Below, piece by piece: positions 1-7,851 of a stretch of 64,000 nt of DNA. The translations under genes and the position numbers were made by a program. The stretch's first letter is position 1. Each line of letters opens with the position of its first letter. The notes under the pieces are model-generated. The model did no database searches, was not told the DNA's origin, and worked only from the letters and a program-made list of their open reading frames with translations. Where the stretch lies: positions 16,945 to 80,944 of the forward strand of contig NZ_NVEC01000003.1 in assembly GCF_002571225.1 (NCBI RefSeq), written 5' to 3'. This stretch comes from Bacillus sp. AFS059628 (GTDB lineage: Bacteria > Bacillota > Bacilli > Bacillales > Bacillaceae_G).

Positions 1-50
1 TAATCAGTGGGGGATGAACAAAACCCCCACTGATTAAAGTTTCACTTTAT
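1..50 (+). repeat. right-hand part of a bcr1-like repeat
   Basis: The stretch contains an inverted repeat (AATCAGTGGGGG ... CCCCCACTGATT) followed by AAGTTTCAC and the pentamer TTTAT at 46-50. It is nearly identical to the right end of the full copy ending at 4147. The left end lies outside the window. The hairpin probably also terminates the hydrolase gene on the minus strand, whose stop codon lies inside the repeat. Confidence 0.75.
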
Positions 51-917
51 TGGATTGTCCTTAAAGAATTCTTTTACATACCCTACAAATTCTTGTGGTT
101 CTTGACGAAATGGTGCATGATAACCTTTTTCGATAATATGGAAAGTACTATTTTTTAAGAATTGATGATACGTTTCTCCTTCTTTCCAAGAAACGCTACT
201 ATCGTTTCTTCCCCATATAATTAAGGTTGGTTGTTGTATTTCATTTGCATTGATTTGAAGACGTCTCGGCCATAATTTCATTTTATTGTAATGCTCTTCA
301 TCGTTACGTTTAAATTTCACTTTGCTCTCATCATAATCTGTAATAGCAGAAACGGTATTTAAATCGGTCGACAATTGTGGTTTTGGTGACCCTTGTTTAT
401 TAACGAGTGTATGAGGACCACCTGTAGCATCAGTTAAAATAAGGTGGGTAACGGCTTCAGGATATAAATATGTTAAATTAAGGGAGATTTCTCCGCCCAT
501 TGAGTGTCCTAGTATCGCAAACGAATCATAACCTAGTTTTTTCATTAATTTATAATACAAATTTGCATGGGTTGGGAAAGAATAATAAAAATCCATCGGT
601 TTAGATGAGCGCCCGAATCCTAAAGCATCTACAGAAATAATTGTATGATCTTTTGCTAAGTCTGAGTAAATCTTTTGAAAACCATCTGATGATCCTCCAA
701 ATCCATGGATCATAAGTAAAGGTGGCTTTTCGTTACCGATCTGCTTAAAGTAAATGGTTTGACCATCTATTTCCACCATCTTTTCCTCGGTAGCTAGTTT
801 CGCTGTAAGTGTATTTTTAACTTGTTTTACTTGTTCTACTGGCTTTTCTGCTGCACTACATCCTACTAATAGTGTAAGAGTAAGACAACCTACCATAAAA
901 TAGCTAAATCGCTTCAA
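42..917 (-). CDS. alpha/beta-hydrolase lipoprotein
   Basis: The 291-residue protein has a lipoprotein signal peptide with lipobox LLVGC (Cys20), so it should be anchored on the outer face of the membrane. The alpha/beta-hydrolase fold is shown by the oxyanion motif HGFGG (71-75), the nucleophile elbow GHSMG (Ser139), an acid in GRND (Asp239) and the histidine in KGYHAPF (His267), so the catalytic triad looks complete. The substrate cannot be read from sequence. The start is a TTG preceded by AAAGGGGA. The last two codons and the TGA stop come from the adjoining repeat, so the original C terminus may have been different. Confidence 0.85.
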   Translation of the reverse strand: MKRFSYFMVGCLTLTLLVGCSAAEKPVEQVKQVKNTLTAKLATEEKMVEIDGQTIYFKQIGNEKPPLLMIHGFGGSSDGFQKIYSDLAKDHTIISVDALGFGRSSKPMDFYYSFPTHANLYYKLMKKLGYDSFAILGHSMGGEISLNLTYLYPEAVTHLILTDATGGPHTLVNKQGSPKPQLSTDLNTVSAITDYDESKVKFKRNDEEHYNKMKLWPRRLQINANEIQQPTLIIWGRNDSSVSWKEGETYHQFLKNSTFHIIEKGYHAPFRQEPQEFVGYVKEFFKDNPIK

Positions 918-932
918 TGAGGTGTCCCCTTT

Positions 933-1766
933 CTAACATAACGCTGTATCTATCATAGCAAATAGCATATTACGATTTCCAGGAAGTTGGCTACCATTTT
1001 TTATCATAAGAGGTGAAAGGAGCGTTTCTTGGAAATTTTCTGTTTGAAGAAATTTACGAAATGAAAATTGTGAATGTGGGACATCAATCCTTACTGTGCC
1101 ACTCCAGCTTTCACAGATTTGCTTGAATAATTGAATGGCATCCATCTCTTGCTTTGCAATAAGTGGATTGACGCATAATATATTTCCTTTTTGTATACAT
1201 AAGGAAAAAGCTTCTATACAGTTATTTCTCTCAATTTTAAAAGAGTGGCTCGTTCTTGGTAATAGCGATGAGTAAAGTAAGGAACGATTAGCACCAGTTG
1301 TAATTTGATCGAGAGAAATAAGTGAGACAAGATCTTGTTCTTTCACTTGTTGCGTATGAGTAATATGTGTTTTAGTAGTTTGTTTCTCAAAACGATGAAT
1401 CCTTGTTACTGTTTTAAATTCGCATGATGTATAAAGAGGCTCGCCAGCTTTTGTTGCAATAAGTGCAATTGGTTGTTTTGGGTGAGTGTGTGCTAAGCAA
1501 TGATTTAGCAAAGTTCGTCCGATGCCCTGGCCTTGAAAATCAGGATGGACGATTAACATGCCAATAGTAGAAAAACTATCTTTAAAAGGAAATACTCCTC
1601 CAGTTGCAATCAGTTTATTGTCATGCATATAACCGATAAGTGTGCCAAGAGAAAGGTACATTTCGAATTGTTTTCTCATAAATGCTTTATTTTGTAACCA
1701 TCCAATAGATTTGCAAAGGTCGAGTAAATCAAAAATAAAAGTTTCATCTAGCTTTATTATTTTCAT
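933..1766 (-). CDS. GNAT family N-acetyltransferase
   Basis: The 277-residue protein has an N-terminal GNAT domain: the acetyl-CoA binding signature QGQGIGR (78-84) follows a strand LIVHP. The C-terminal 130 residues look like a second, degenerate GNAT-like half, an arrangement known in some Bacillus acetyltransferases. It would transfer an acetyl group from acetyl-CoA to an unknown amine in the cytoplasm. The gene lies 15 bp upstream of the hydrolase on the same strand, so the two may be co-transcribed. The start ATG has only a modest ribosome binding site (GGTGAA). Confidence 0.85.
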   Translation of the reverse strand: MKIIKLDETFIFDLLDLCKSIGWLQNKAFMRKQFEMYLSLGTLIGYMHDNKLIATGGVFPFKDSFSTIGMLIVHPDFQGQGIGRTLLNHCLAHTHPKQPIALIATKAGEPLYTSCEFKTVTRIHRFEKQTTKTHITHTQQVKEQDLVSLISLDQITTGANRSLLYSSLLPRTSHSFKIERNNCIEAFSLCIQKGNILCVNPLIAKQEMDAIQLFKQICESWSGTVRIDVPHSQFSFRKFLQTENFQETLLSPLMIKNGSQLPGNRNMLFAMIDTALC

Positions 1767-1901
1767 AAATGTTCACCACATTTCTATTAATTTTCATAAA
1801 AGTAGATTGAAAATGTTAAATAAGAGATTTACGTTAAATGAAATCCAACTTGTTTATATTTTGATTGTAAAGGAGAAGATGGTTGATACGAAAAGACAAA
1901 G

Positions 1902-1985
1902 TTATACAAATTATAACTGATATTTACATAAGTTAACAAAAAATTTACATATAACTAATTTTCTCTTAACAGTATTCTATTAAAT
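1902..1985 (+). promoter_or_regulatory. Pho-box array and promoter of alkaline phosphatase
   Basis: TT(A/T)ACA-like hexamers recur with a 10-11 bp period: TTATAC (1902), TTTACA (1923), TTAACA (1933), TTTACA (1944) and TTAACA (1966). This is the arrangement known for PhoP-binding sites in Bacillus. A -10-like TATTAA lies at 1978-1983. Spacing and the downstream gene support phosphate-starvation control; PhoP binding itself is inferred. Confidence 0.65.
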
Positions 1986-2027
1986 TTGATAGTGGGAAAT
2001 GAATAACCTAATTAGGGGGACAAGACA

Positions 2028-3413
2028 GTGAAAAAGTTTGTGAAAAAAGCATGGCCATTTGCAGTTGTGGCGTCGTTAGCAGTTACTTCGGTGGCAACAT
2101 GGAATTTTACACGTTCTAGTGAAGTGAGTGCAGATGAGAGCGGAAGCAATGCAAAGATTAAAAATGTCATTGTATTAATTGGGGATGGTATGGGCCCTTC
2201 ATATATGACGGCTCACCGTTATATGAAAGATAATCCAAAAACTTTTGAGATGGAATCTACAGAGTTTGATAAACATCTTGTAGGAACACAAAAGACATAT
2301 CCGGAAGATGAACATGAAAATATCACAGACTCTGCATCAGCAGCAACAGCTATGTCAGCAGGAATTAAAACATATAATGCGGCAATTGCAGTTGATAACG
2401 ATAAAGCAGAAGTGAAAACTGTTCTTGAACAAGCGAAAGAAAAGGGGAAATCAACGGGACTCGTTGCTACTTCTGAAATTACACATGCAACACCAGCTGC
2501 TTTCGGTGCACATGACATTAGTCGTAAAAATATGGACGCAATTGCAAATGATTATTTTGATGAGAAAGTAAAAGGGAAGCATAAAGTAGACGTTATGCTT
2601 GGCGGCGGCGTAAAAAACTTTGTTAGAAAAGATCGCAATCTTACAGAAGAATTTAAGAAATCTGGTTATAGCTACGTAACAGATCGAGATCAATTGTTAA
2701 ATGATAAAAATGATCAAATCCTTGGTTTATTTGCACCAGGCGGTTTAGATAAAATGATTGATCGCACTGATAAAACACCTTCATTAGAAGAAATGACAAA
2801 TGCAGCAATTGAGCGTTTGAACAAAAATAAAAAAGGTTTCTTCTTAATGGTTGAAGGAAGTCAAATTGACTGGGCAGGACATGATAATGATATCGTTGGT
2901 GCAATGAGTGAAATGGAAGACTTTGAAAAAGCATTTAAAGCTGCGATTGAATTTGCGAAAAAAGATAAAAATACGTTAGTTATTGCAACGGCAGACCATG
3001 CTACTGGCGGATTATCTTTAGGTGCAAATGGCGAGTATAACTTTAAAGTAGATCCAATTAAAGCTGCAAAACGCACACCAGACTTTATGGCAAATGAGAT
3101 TGCAAACGGTGCAAATGTAGAAGAAACATTGAAAAAATATATTGATTTACAATTAACACCGGAAGAAATTAAAGCGGTAAATGATATTGCTCCTTCAAAA
3201 GATGTAACAAAGATTGATAATGCGATTGAAGATATTTTCAATAAGCGTTCGGTTACAGGATGGACAACAGGTGGACATACAGGAGAAGATGTAAACGTAT
3301 ATGCATTTGGCCCTGGTAAATACTTGTTCTCTGGCGTTCAAGAGAATACAAATATCGCTAAACGTGTCTTTGATATCGTTGGCGGTGGCGACCCGAATAA
3401 AGGAAGACGCTAA
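2028..3413 (+). CDS. secreted alkaline phosphatase
   Basis: This 461-residue enzyme has a Sec signal peptide (positive start, hydrophobic core, likely cleavage after VSA at residue 35). Family motifs are intact: the metal-binding IGDGMG (51-56), the nucleophile motif DSASAATA (Ser102), EGSQIDWAGHDND, TADHATGG and the late metal-binding GGHTGEDV. It hydrolyses phosphate monoesters outside the cell to release phosphate. The Pho-box array upstream fits induction by phosphate starvation. The start is GTG (reading KKFVKKAW) after AGGGGGA. The gene is monocistronic, ending in a strong terminator. Confidence 0.95.
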   Translation: MKKFVKKAWPFAVVASLAVTSVATWNFTRSSEVSADESGSNAKIKNVIVLIGDGMGPSYMTAHRYMKDNPKTFEMESTEFDKHLVGTQKTYPEDEHENITDSASAATAMSAGIKTYNAAIAVDNDKAEVKTVLEQAKEKGKSTGLVATSEITHATPAAFGAHDISRKNMDAIANDYFDEKVKGKHKVDVMLGGGVKNFVRKDRNLTEEFKKSGYSYVTDRDQLLNDKNDQILGLFAPGGLDKMIDRTDKTPSLEEMTNAAIERLNKNKKGFFLMVEGSQIDWAGHDNDIVGAMSEMEDFEKAFKAAIEFAKKDKNTLVIATADHATGGLSLGANGEYNFKVDPIKAAKRTPDFMANEIANGANVEETLKKYIDLQLTPEEIKAVNDIAPSKDVTKIDNAIEDIFNKRSVTGWTTGGHTGEDVNVYAFGPGKYLFSGVQENTNIAKRVFDIVGGGDPNKGRR

Positions 3414-3422
3414 TTATAAATG

Positions 3423-3455
3423 AAAGTGAGGCGAAATGCCTCACTTTTCTTTTTA
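3423..3455 (+). terminator. rho-independent terminator of the alkaline phosphatase gene
   Basis: A 10-bp perfect stem (AAAGTGAGGC / GCCTCACTTT) with a 5-nt loop is followed by a T-rich tail. Confidence 0.85.
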
Positions 3456-3467
3456 GGAGATGGGAAA

Positions 3468-3935
3468 ATGAGGGCTTTTTTCAGAGGGATAGGATCCCTT
3501 CTAATAGGTGTATTATTGCTAGTTGGATGTCAATCCAAAGAGAATAAGATAGAACAAAAAGCTACTACTACAAAAGCTGAAGAAAAGATACAAATAACGA
3601 AAGAAGAAGAGAAAGCGATTCAAGGTGTGATAGAGAAATTTGTACGGACCACAAATGAAAAAAATCTTACTGAACATATGGAGTTATTTTCAAAGAACAT
3701 GCCTAGTGCTGAAGACTTAAAAACGCAAAAAGAAGCAGCTTTTCAAAAGGGAAATAAAAAAATTGAATTGGAACATATAGACATGAAAGCTAGTAAAGCA
3801 GGGTATGTTGTTGTTGAAGCAAAGGAAAAGGAAATAGAGGGAGAAGTCAATCTTCAGAAGAAAGTACGGTATGCACTTGGAAAAGAAGAGGATGGATGGA
3901 AAATTGAAGAGGTTCGCACGATAGAGAAGAAATAA
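3468..3935 (+). CDS. small lipoprotein of unknown function
   Basis: The 155-residue protein starts at the ATG at 3468 behind AGGAGATGG; longer in-frame starts run through the preceding terminator and are rejected. The lipobox LLLVGC gives Cys at about residue 22. A lysine- and glutamate-rich linker follows, then a roughly 110-residue domain ending in DGWKIEEVRTIEKK. Its shape (helices, then a curved sheet ending in a W-K-I strand) resembles the NTF2-like/DUF4878 fold, but this is only an impression. I do not recognise a function. The stop codon overlaps a fragment of the bcr1-like repeat end. Confidence 0.75.
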   Translation: MRAFFRGIGSLLIGVLLLVGCQSKENKIEQKATTTKAEEKIQITKEEEKAIQGVIEKFVRTTNEKNLTEHMELFSKNMPSAEDLKTQKEAAFQKGNKKIELEHIDMKASKAGYVVVEAKEKEIEGEVNLQKKVRYALGKEEDGWKIEEVRTIEKK

Positions 3936-3946
3936 AGTGAAACTTT
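3932..3946 (-). repeat. terminal fragment of bcr1-like repeat
   Basis: ATAAAGTGAAACTTT is the exact reverse complement of the right end of the full repeat copy nearby. The TAA stop of the lipoprotein gene (3933-3935) lies inside it. Confidence 0.5.
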
Positions 3947-3960
3947 CCGTAAATAGCACA

Positions 3961-3992
3961 AAAAAGGTTCTCATTGGCGAGAACCTTTTTTT
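3961..3992 (+). terminator. terminator of the lipoprotein gene
   Basis: A 12-bp perfect stem (AAAAAGGTTCTC / GAGAACCTTTTT) with a 6-nt loop and a T run. The T run merges into the TTTAT left end of the following repeat. Confidence 0.85.
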
Positions 3993-4147
3993 ATCCCGCG
4001 TTAACGGACAGTAAAACTCCCACCTCAAAATTCAGTTGGAGCAAAGAAGTTGGGTGGGAGTCGGGCTGTCCGTTAACGTCCGATTGGTGAGGGCTGATAA
4101 TCAGTGGGGAATAAACAAAACCCCCACTGATTAAAGTTTCACTTTAT
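3990..4147 (+). repeat. full-length bcr1-like dispersed repeat
   Basis: The 158-bp element, 148 bp without the flanking pentamers, is bounded by TTTAT at 3990-3994 and 4143-4147, consistent with a 5-bp target duplication. It begins CCCGCG and ends AAGTTTCAC. It folds into two hairpins: GTTAACGGACAG (4000-4011) with CTGTCCGTTAAC (4066-4077) enclosing CTCCCACC/GGTGGGAG, and AATCAGTGGGG (4099-4109) with CCCCACTGATT (4122-4132). Size and ends fit the bcr1 repeat described in the B. cereus group; that name is from memory. It encodes no protein and must rely on another factor if mobile. Confidence 0.8.
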
Positions 4148-4794
4148 AGTGGTAACATAATTTGATTTGAGCATGCTTCGATATCATCAATATCCTGGCG
4201 AATGGTTGCCATTTTATTATCAAGATCTTCAGCTTTCATTGCGGCATCATGTAGTTCATCTTTTAAATACTCAGGTATTTTCCCTTCATATTTATAATAA
4301 AGTTTATGTTCTAAACTTGCCCAGAAGTCCATTGCTAGCGTGCGTAATTGAATCTCGGCAAAGACTTCTTTTGTACCAGAGTTTAGCGATAAAGGATATT
4401 TAATAATCATGTGTAAACTTTTATATCCATTTTGTTTTGGATTAGCGATATAATCTTTTACTTCTATGATTTCCATATCTTCACGTTTTTGAATGACATT
4501 TTTCAAATGATAGATATCTTCTACGAAGCAACATGTAATACGAATGCCGATGATGTCTTGTAAATGCGTTTGTGCATTTTCAACTGTCGGTAATAAATTT
4601 TTACGCTCAAGCTTTTTAATAATACTTTCGGGCTGTTTTAATCTTGTTTTTATATGTTCAAACGGGTTGTAATCCTCTAAAAATTGAGCTTCCCGGTTCA
4701 TAATTTCAAATTTAGTTTTTAACTCTTCTAAAGCAAATGTATATGGTAGTACAAAAGCTTTCCAGTAGTTAACTGTTGATTGATTATATTCCAT
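4144..4794 (-). CDS. ywaC: small alarmone synthetase (GTP pyrophosphokinase)
   Basis: The 216-residue protein is a single RelA/SpoT-type synthetase domain without hydrolase or regulatory domains. It transfers pyrophosphate from ATP to GDP or GTP to make (p)ppGpp. Visible family features are the basic stretch around RLKQPESIIKKL, the substrate motif DIIGIRITC, NGYKSLH, and EIQLRT with DFWASLEHK. Resemblance is closer to YwaC (SasA/RelP) than to YjbM: FALEELKTKF matches the YwaC N terminus as I recall it. In B. subtilis ywaC is induced by cell-envelope stress. The start ATG follows AGGAAAAGG, and the stop codon overlaps the end of the adjoining repeat. Confidence 0.9.
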   Translation of the reverse strand: MEYNQSTVNYWKAFVLPYTFALEELKTKFEIMNREAQFLEDYNPFEHIKTRLKQPESIIKKLERKNLLPTVENAQTHLQDIIGIRITCCFVEDIYHLKNVIQKREDMEIIEVKDYIANPKQNGYKSLHMIIKYPLSLNSGTKEVFAEIQLRTLAMDFWASLEHKLYYKYEGKIPEYLKDELHDAAMKAEDLDNKMATIRQDIDDIEACSNQIMLPL

Positions 4795-4834
4795 TTATAT
4801 ACACACCTTTTCCTATTTACAAGTGAGGTTGTTA

Positions 4835-4906
4835 TTACACTAAATACCAAAGCATATAAGCGCAAGCAGCAAATGATGAGATCATAAAACGATATTTAGT
4901 TTTCAT
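4835..4906 (-). CDS. 23-residue hydrophobic peptide (candidate)
   Basis: An ATG preceded by AAAGGAGC at good distance opens a 23-codon frame: a basic start (MKTKYR), then a hydrophobic segment (FMISSFAACAYMLWYLV) ending in TAA. It would be a small single-span membrane peptide. It lies 40 bp upstream of the alarmone synthetase gene on the same strand, so it could be the first gene or a leader of that transcript. The strong ribosome binding site is the main support; conservation is untested. Confidence 0.45.
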   Translation of the reverse strand: MKTKYRFMISSFAACAYMLWYLV

Positions 4907-5045
4907 AATTTCAGCTCCTTTCGATTAAAATTCTATATAAATAAACGTGATTGTTAATAAGTTCACTATGTACAATTCCTATAGTAATAGATTCGTGTGA
5001 ATTTCGTATGAACTAATTGTTTCAGCTTTTTGTCTTTTTTTGCAA

Positions 5046-5097
5046 TTGACAAATAGAATGAAGTTATATAATATTTAAATCGTAATCATTACGTTTT
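5046..5097 (+). promoter_or_regulatory. promoter with Zur box for rpmGC
   Basis: TTGACA (5046-5051) and TATAAT (5067-5072) are separated by 15 bp, a short spacer. Just downstream, TCGTAATCATTACG (5080-5093) in an AAAT...TTTT context matches the Bacillus Zur operator (7-1-7 inverted repeat) almost perfectly. Placed over the expected transcription start, it would let zinc-loaded Zur block transcription. Confidence 0.75.
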
Positions 5098-5113
5098 AGT
5101 TTGCGATCTTTAA

Positions 5114-5280
<167 letters not shown>

Positions 5281-5310
5281 AAGACTAGAGATATCTCTAG
5301 TCTTTTTTGT
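5281..5310 (+). terminator. terminator of rpmGC
   Basis: AAGACTAGAGAT and ATCTCTAGTCTT form a perfect 24-bp palindrome followed by TTTTTT, starting right after the restored-frame stop codon. Confidence 0.85.
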
Positions 5311-5348
5311 TTGTTATAATCACCTTAAATTGTAATAAAGGGAGCGGT

Positions 5349-5897
5349 ATGATGAATCAAAAAGATAAAGAAAGAAAAGAGCAAGTGGCTCATATGATTG
5401 ACATTTCAGATGATTATAGGCTTGTAGTAGACGATCAAGAAGGCGTAGACGACCCGTATCATCTATTATGGTGGGAGCATAAAGAGGATGAGGAGAGAAC
5501 GATACAAATTACGTTGAATAGACATACTGGTAATTTAATAGAGTTTAGGATAGATGATAAAAATTATTTTTCGAGTGATAAGGAAGCGATAGAGGAAAAG
5601 AAAGCAAGAGAGATTGCAAATGTATTTTTAAAAAAATATACAAAAGAAGGTTATGAATGTTATACATACGTAACGGTTAAGGACGACAGAAGTGGTTGGA
5701 AAGAAGTAAATTATATGCAAGAAGTGAATAGCTATCCACTGCCGAATACAGGATGTGTCGTGCAAGTTTGTCCTTCAGGTAATGTTGTGCATTTTCGTTA
5801 TAATGGACAAAAAGCTATTGAGAAAAAAACGGTATGGCCAAGTGAAATTGTTGAGGAGAACGTCGTCTTAGAAAATTTGAAAGCTAGACAAGAATAA
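5349..5897 (+). CDS. hypothetical protein, 182 residues
   Basis: The start chosen is the ATG at 5349 behind AAAGGGAGC; upstream in-frame codons lie in the terminator. The protein is soluble, acidic and without a signal peptide. It contains two repeat-like units with a strand, then N-R-H-T-G-N-L or C-P-S-G-N-V, then a strand (ITLNRHTGNLIEFRID and VQVCPSGNVVHFRYN). This is reminiscent of PepSY/YcdB-type beta-alpha-beta repeats, but I do not recognise the family. It is monocistronic and convergent with the next gene, sharing a bidirectional terminator. Confidence 0.75.
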   Translation: MMNQKDKERKEQVAHMIDISDDYRLVVDDQEGVDDPYHLLWWEHKEDEERTIQITLNRHTGNLIEFRIDDKNYFSSDKEAIEEKKAREIANVFLKKYTKEGYECYTYVTVKDDRSGWKEVNYMQEVNSYPLPNTGCVVQVCPSGNVVHFRYNGQKAIEKKTVWPSEIVEENVVLENLKARQE

Positions 5898-5934
5898 AAA
5901 GAGTTATTTTTCAAAGAAAATAACTCTTTTTATT
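5896..5934. terminator. bidirectional terminator between convergent genes
   Basis: A 15-bp perfect stem (AAAAAGAGTTATTTT / AAAATAACTCTTTTT) with a 6-nt loop has A and T runs on both sides and serves both neighbouring genes. Confidence 0.85.
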
Positions 5935-5935
5935 T

Positions 5936-6829
5936 TTATAATTTGCCTGTTCGTTTTTCAAATGTAAATGTGATAGGAAGGTTGCAAGGAGAACTATCAC
6001 TTTTAAATGTTACTTTCCATTCTTTAGAATGAGCTTTAATTTCGAAATCAAGAAGGTTCATTGCTCTACGTTTATCTATTTCTAAAAACATATTATGAAT
6101 TTCTGGTTCTTGCTGTAAATTAAGAGCCTTTAGTGTGACTGTTAATGTGAAAAAATTTCGCCCTTCATATACTATTTTTGATATTTTTGTTTTTTGTGTA
6201 TTTAACAGTATATAAAAACGGTCTGATGGAGTTAATTGTACAGAGTCATCAGTAATTTCATCCTCCATATTATGAAGTTCAACTAAGAAAGATGTACTAT
6301 GGGAAGAATCTTTTTTGCTTGTAATCTGTAATTCAGTGGGAATCATCGGTATTTCATAAAAATCATTCCTTATTATATTGTTGTAATCCTCGGAAAATTT
6401 ACGGACTTCTTTTGGGAAAGAGTCTTCTTCTTTTGTACTTAAAAAAGTTTTATGTTGCTTTGGAATTTTTTCACTAAACTTTAATGTTTCTTTAAAGTAA
6501 TAATTGGATCCAGTTAAAAATAAAAAACTACAAATTAATAAAAAAATTCGATAGTGATTTTGAAAGTGAAAGAACAATAGTATACATGTAATAAATCCAA
6601 TTACATAGAAAATAAAGATAAGTAGTTCTAGTTTTGAGTGAAAGGAGAAACCATAGTTATGAAGAAATTTCATTCCAATTATAATTTGAGCTCCAAAAAA
6701 CAAAGAAATTCCAAATTGAAAAAATAATAAATCAGGCCCTCTCTTAATAACAAAAGTAATGAACGAAATGAAAAGTAAAAATACCCCTAAATAAATTGTT
6801 ACATTTAATAATCGATCTAATGTAAGCAT
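5936..6829 (-). CDS. membrane protein of unknown function, 297 residues
   Basis: The start is set at the ATG whose upstream sequence reads AAAGGGGA; an ATG ten codons earlier has no ribosome binding site. The first 110 residues contain four hydrophobic segments (around residues 6-27, 32-52, 66-86 and 91-106). The rest is a hydrophilic domain of about 185 residues with beta-strand character (FTLTVTLKAL, LDFEIKAHSKEWKVTF). I know no family for it. It is AT-rich like its neighbour and unlike the conserved core further on, so it may be group-specific accessory DNA. Confidence 0.75.
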   Translation of the reverse strand: MLTLDRLLNVTIYLGVFLLFISFITFVIKRGPDLLFFQFGISLFFGAQIIIGMKFLHNYGFSFHSKLELLIFIFYVIGFITCILLFFHFQNHYRIFLLICSFLFLTGSNYYFKETLKFSEKIPKQHKTFLSTKEEDSFPKEVRKFSEDYNNIIRNDFYEIPMIPTELQITSKKDSSHSTSFLVELHNMEDEITDDSVQLTPSDRFYILLNTQKTKISKIVYEGRNFFTLTVTLKALNLQQEPEIHNMFLEIDKRRAMNLLDFEIKAHSKEWKVTFKSDSSPCNLPITFTFEKRTGKL

Positions 6830-6967
6830 GAATAGTGTCCCCTTTAATAGCATATTCATATATAACTAATAATTTATATAATTATAATATAATGATAAAT
6901 TATTTTAAATATTGGAAGTGTTGAGTTTTATAAAAAAACTGTACAGACACAAACAACCTCATGCCCA

Positions 6968-6975
6968 CATACACT
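6968..6975 (+). promoter_or_regulatory. candidate sporulation (sigma-E/sigma-K type) promoter of sigK
   Basis: CATACACT matches the -10 consensus of sigma-E and sigma-K promoters and lies about 35 bp before the sigK start. A -35 element is less clear; ACA motifs occur near 6945-6955. Mother-cell transcription of sigK is established in B. subtilis, and this site is the inferred counterpart. Confidence 0.5.
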
Positions 6976-7010
6976 TAGTAAAGACCACTATTTTGGCGGG
7001 GGTGAAAGGT

Positions 7011-7724
7011 TTGAGTCTATTCGCCGCAATTGGATATATGGTTCGAGAAGTGTTTGTCTTTGTTTCTTATGTGAAGAATAATGCGTTTCCGCAGCCGTTA
7101 TCATCAGATGATGAGAGGAAGTACTTAGAGTTAATGGAGCAAGGTGATGCTCAAGCGAGGAATTTGTTAATTGAACATAATTTACGGCTTGTAGCTCATA
7201 TCGTTAAGAAATTTGAAAATACAGGGGAAGATGCAGAAGATTTAATTTCAATTGGTACAATCGGGCTTATTAAAGCGATCGAGAGCTATTCGGCAGGGAA
7301 AGGCACAAAACTTGCGACGTATGCAGCACGTTGTATTGAAAATGAAATTTTGATGCATTTACGTGTACTAAAGAAGACGAAAAAGGACGTTTCACTTCAT
7401 GACCCGATTGGGCAAGATAAAGAGGGGAATGAGATATCGCTTATTGATATATTAAAATCAGAGTCTGAAGATGTAATTGATATGATCCAGCTTAGTATGG
7501 AGTTAGAAAAGATTAAAGAGTATATCGATATTTTAGACGAACGAGAGAAAGAAGTGATCGTGAAGCGTTTTGGACTAGGACTTGATAAGGAGAAAACGCA
7601 ACGAGAGATTGCAAAGGCACTCGGTATTTCCAGAAGCTACGTATCAAGAATTGAAAAGCGTGCTTTAATGAAAATGTTCCATGAATTTGTAAGAGCAGAG
7701 AAAGAGAAAAAAGCGAAAGAATAA
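7011..7724 (+). CDS. sigK: sporulation sigma factor sigma-K precursor
   Basis: The 237-residue protein is a full-length pro-sigma-K: a hydrophobic pro-sequence of 19 residues followed by [11 protein letters not shown], the known mature N terminus in B. subtilis. Region 2 ([21 protein letters not shown], split here only by family numbering) and the region 4 helix-turn-helix ([22 protein letters not shown]) are complete. It directs late mother-cell gene expression after cleavage by SpoIVFB. The start is TTG at 7011 behind GGGGGTGA; the longer open frame from 6912 runs through the promoter. The gene is uninterrupted, unlike B. subtilis 168 where the skin element splits it. Confidence 0.95.
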
Positions 7725-7734
7725 TGTACATTGC

Positions 7735-7773
7735 AAGCAGCCGTATTTTAAAATGGGCTGCTTTTCTTTTTGG
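7735..7773 (+). terminator. terminator of sigK
   Basis: Stem AAGCAGCC / GGCTGCTT with a 13-nt loop, followed by TTCTTTTT. Confidence 0.75.
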
Positions 7774-7822
7774 AAATAAGGAAAGAAAAAGAGTTCTGTT
7801 CAGAAGAAATACATGTTCACTG

Positions 7823-7851
7823 TTGAAAATGACGGATTCTATCTGTAATAT
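7823..7851 (+). promoter_or_regulatory. candidate sigma-A promoter upstream of psd
   Basis: TTGAAA and TAATAT with a 17-bp spacer. It lies about 165 bp before psd, leaving a long leader with no other gene; a second TATAAT occurs at 7904-7909. The assignment is tentative. Confidence 0.35.

Noticed and set aside
1642-1920. 92-codon plus-strand frame at the acetyltransferase start
   Set aside because: It overlaps the acetyltransferase gene and its leader, lacks a ribosome binding site and shows no family features.
6912-7010. Extended N terminus of sigK
   Set aside because: The extension runs through the sporulation promoter and lacks homology to pro-sigma-K; TTG at 7011 gives the known length.
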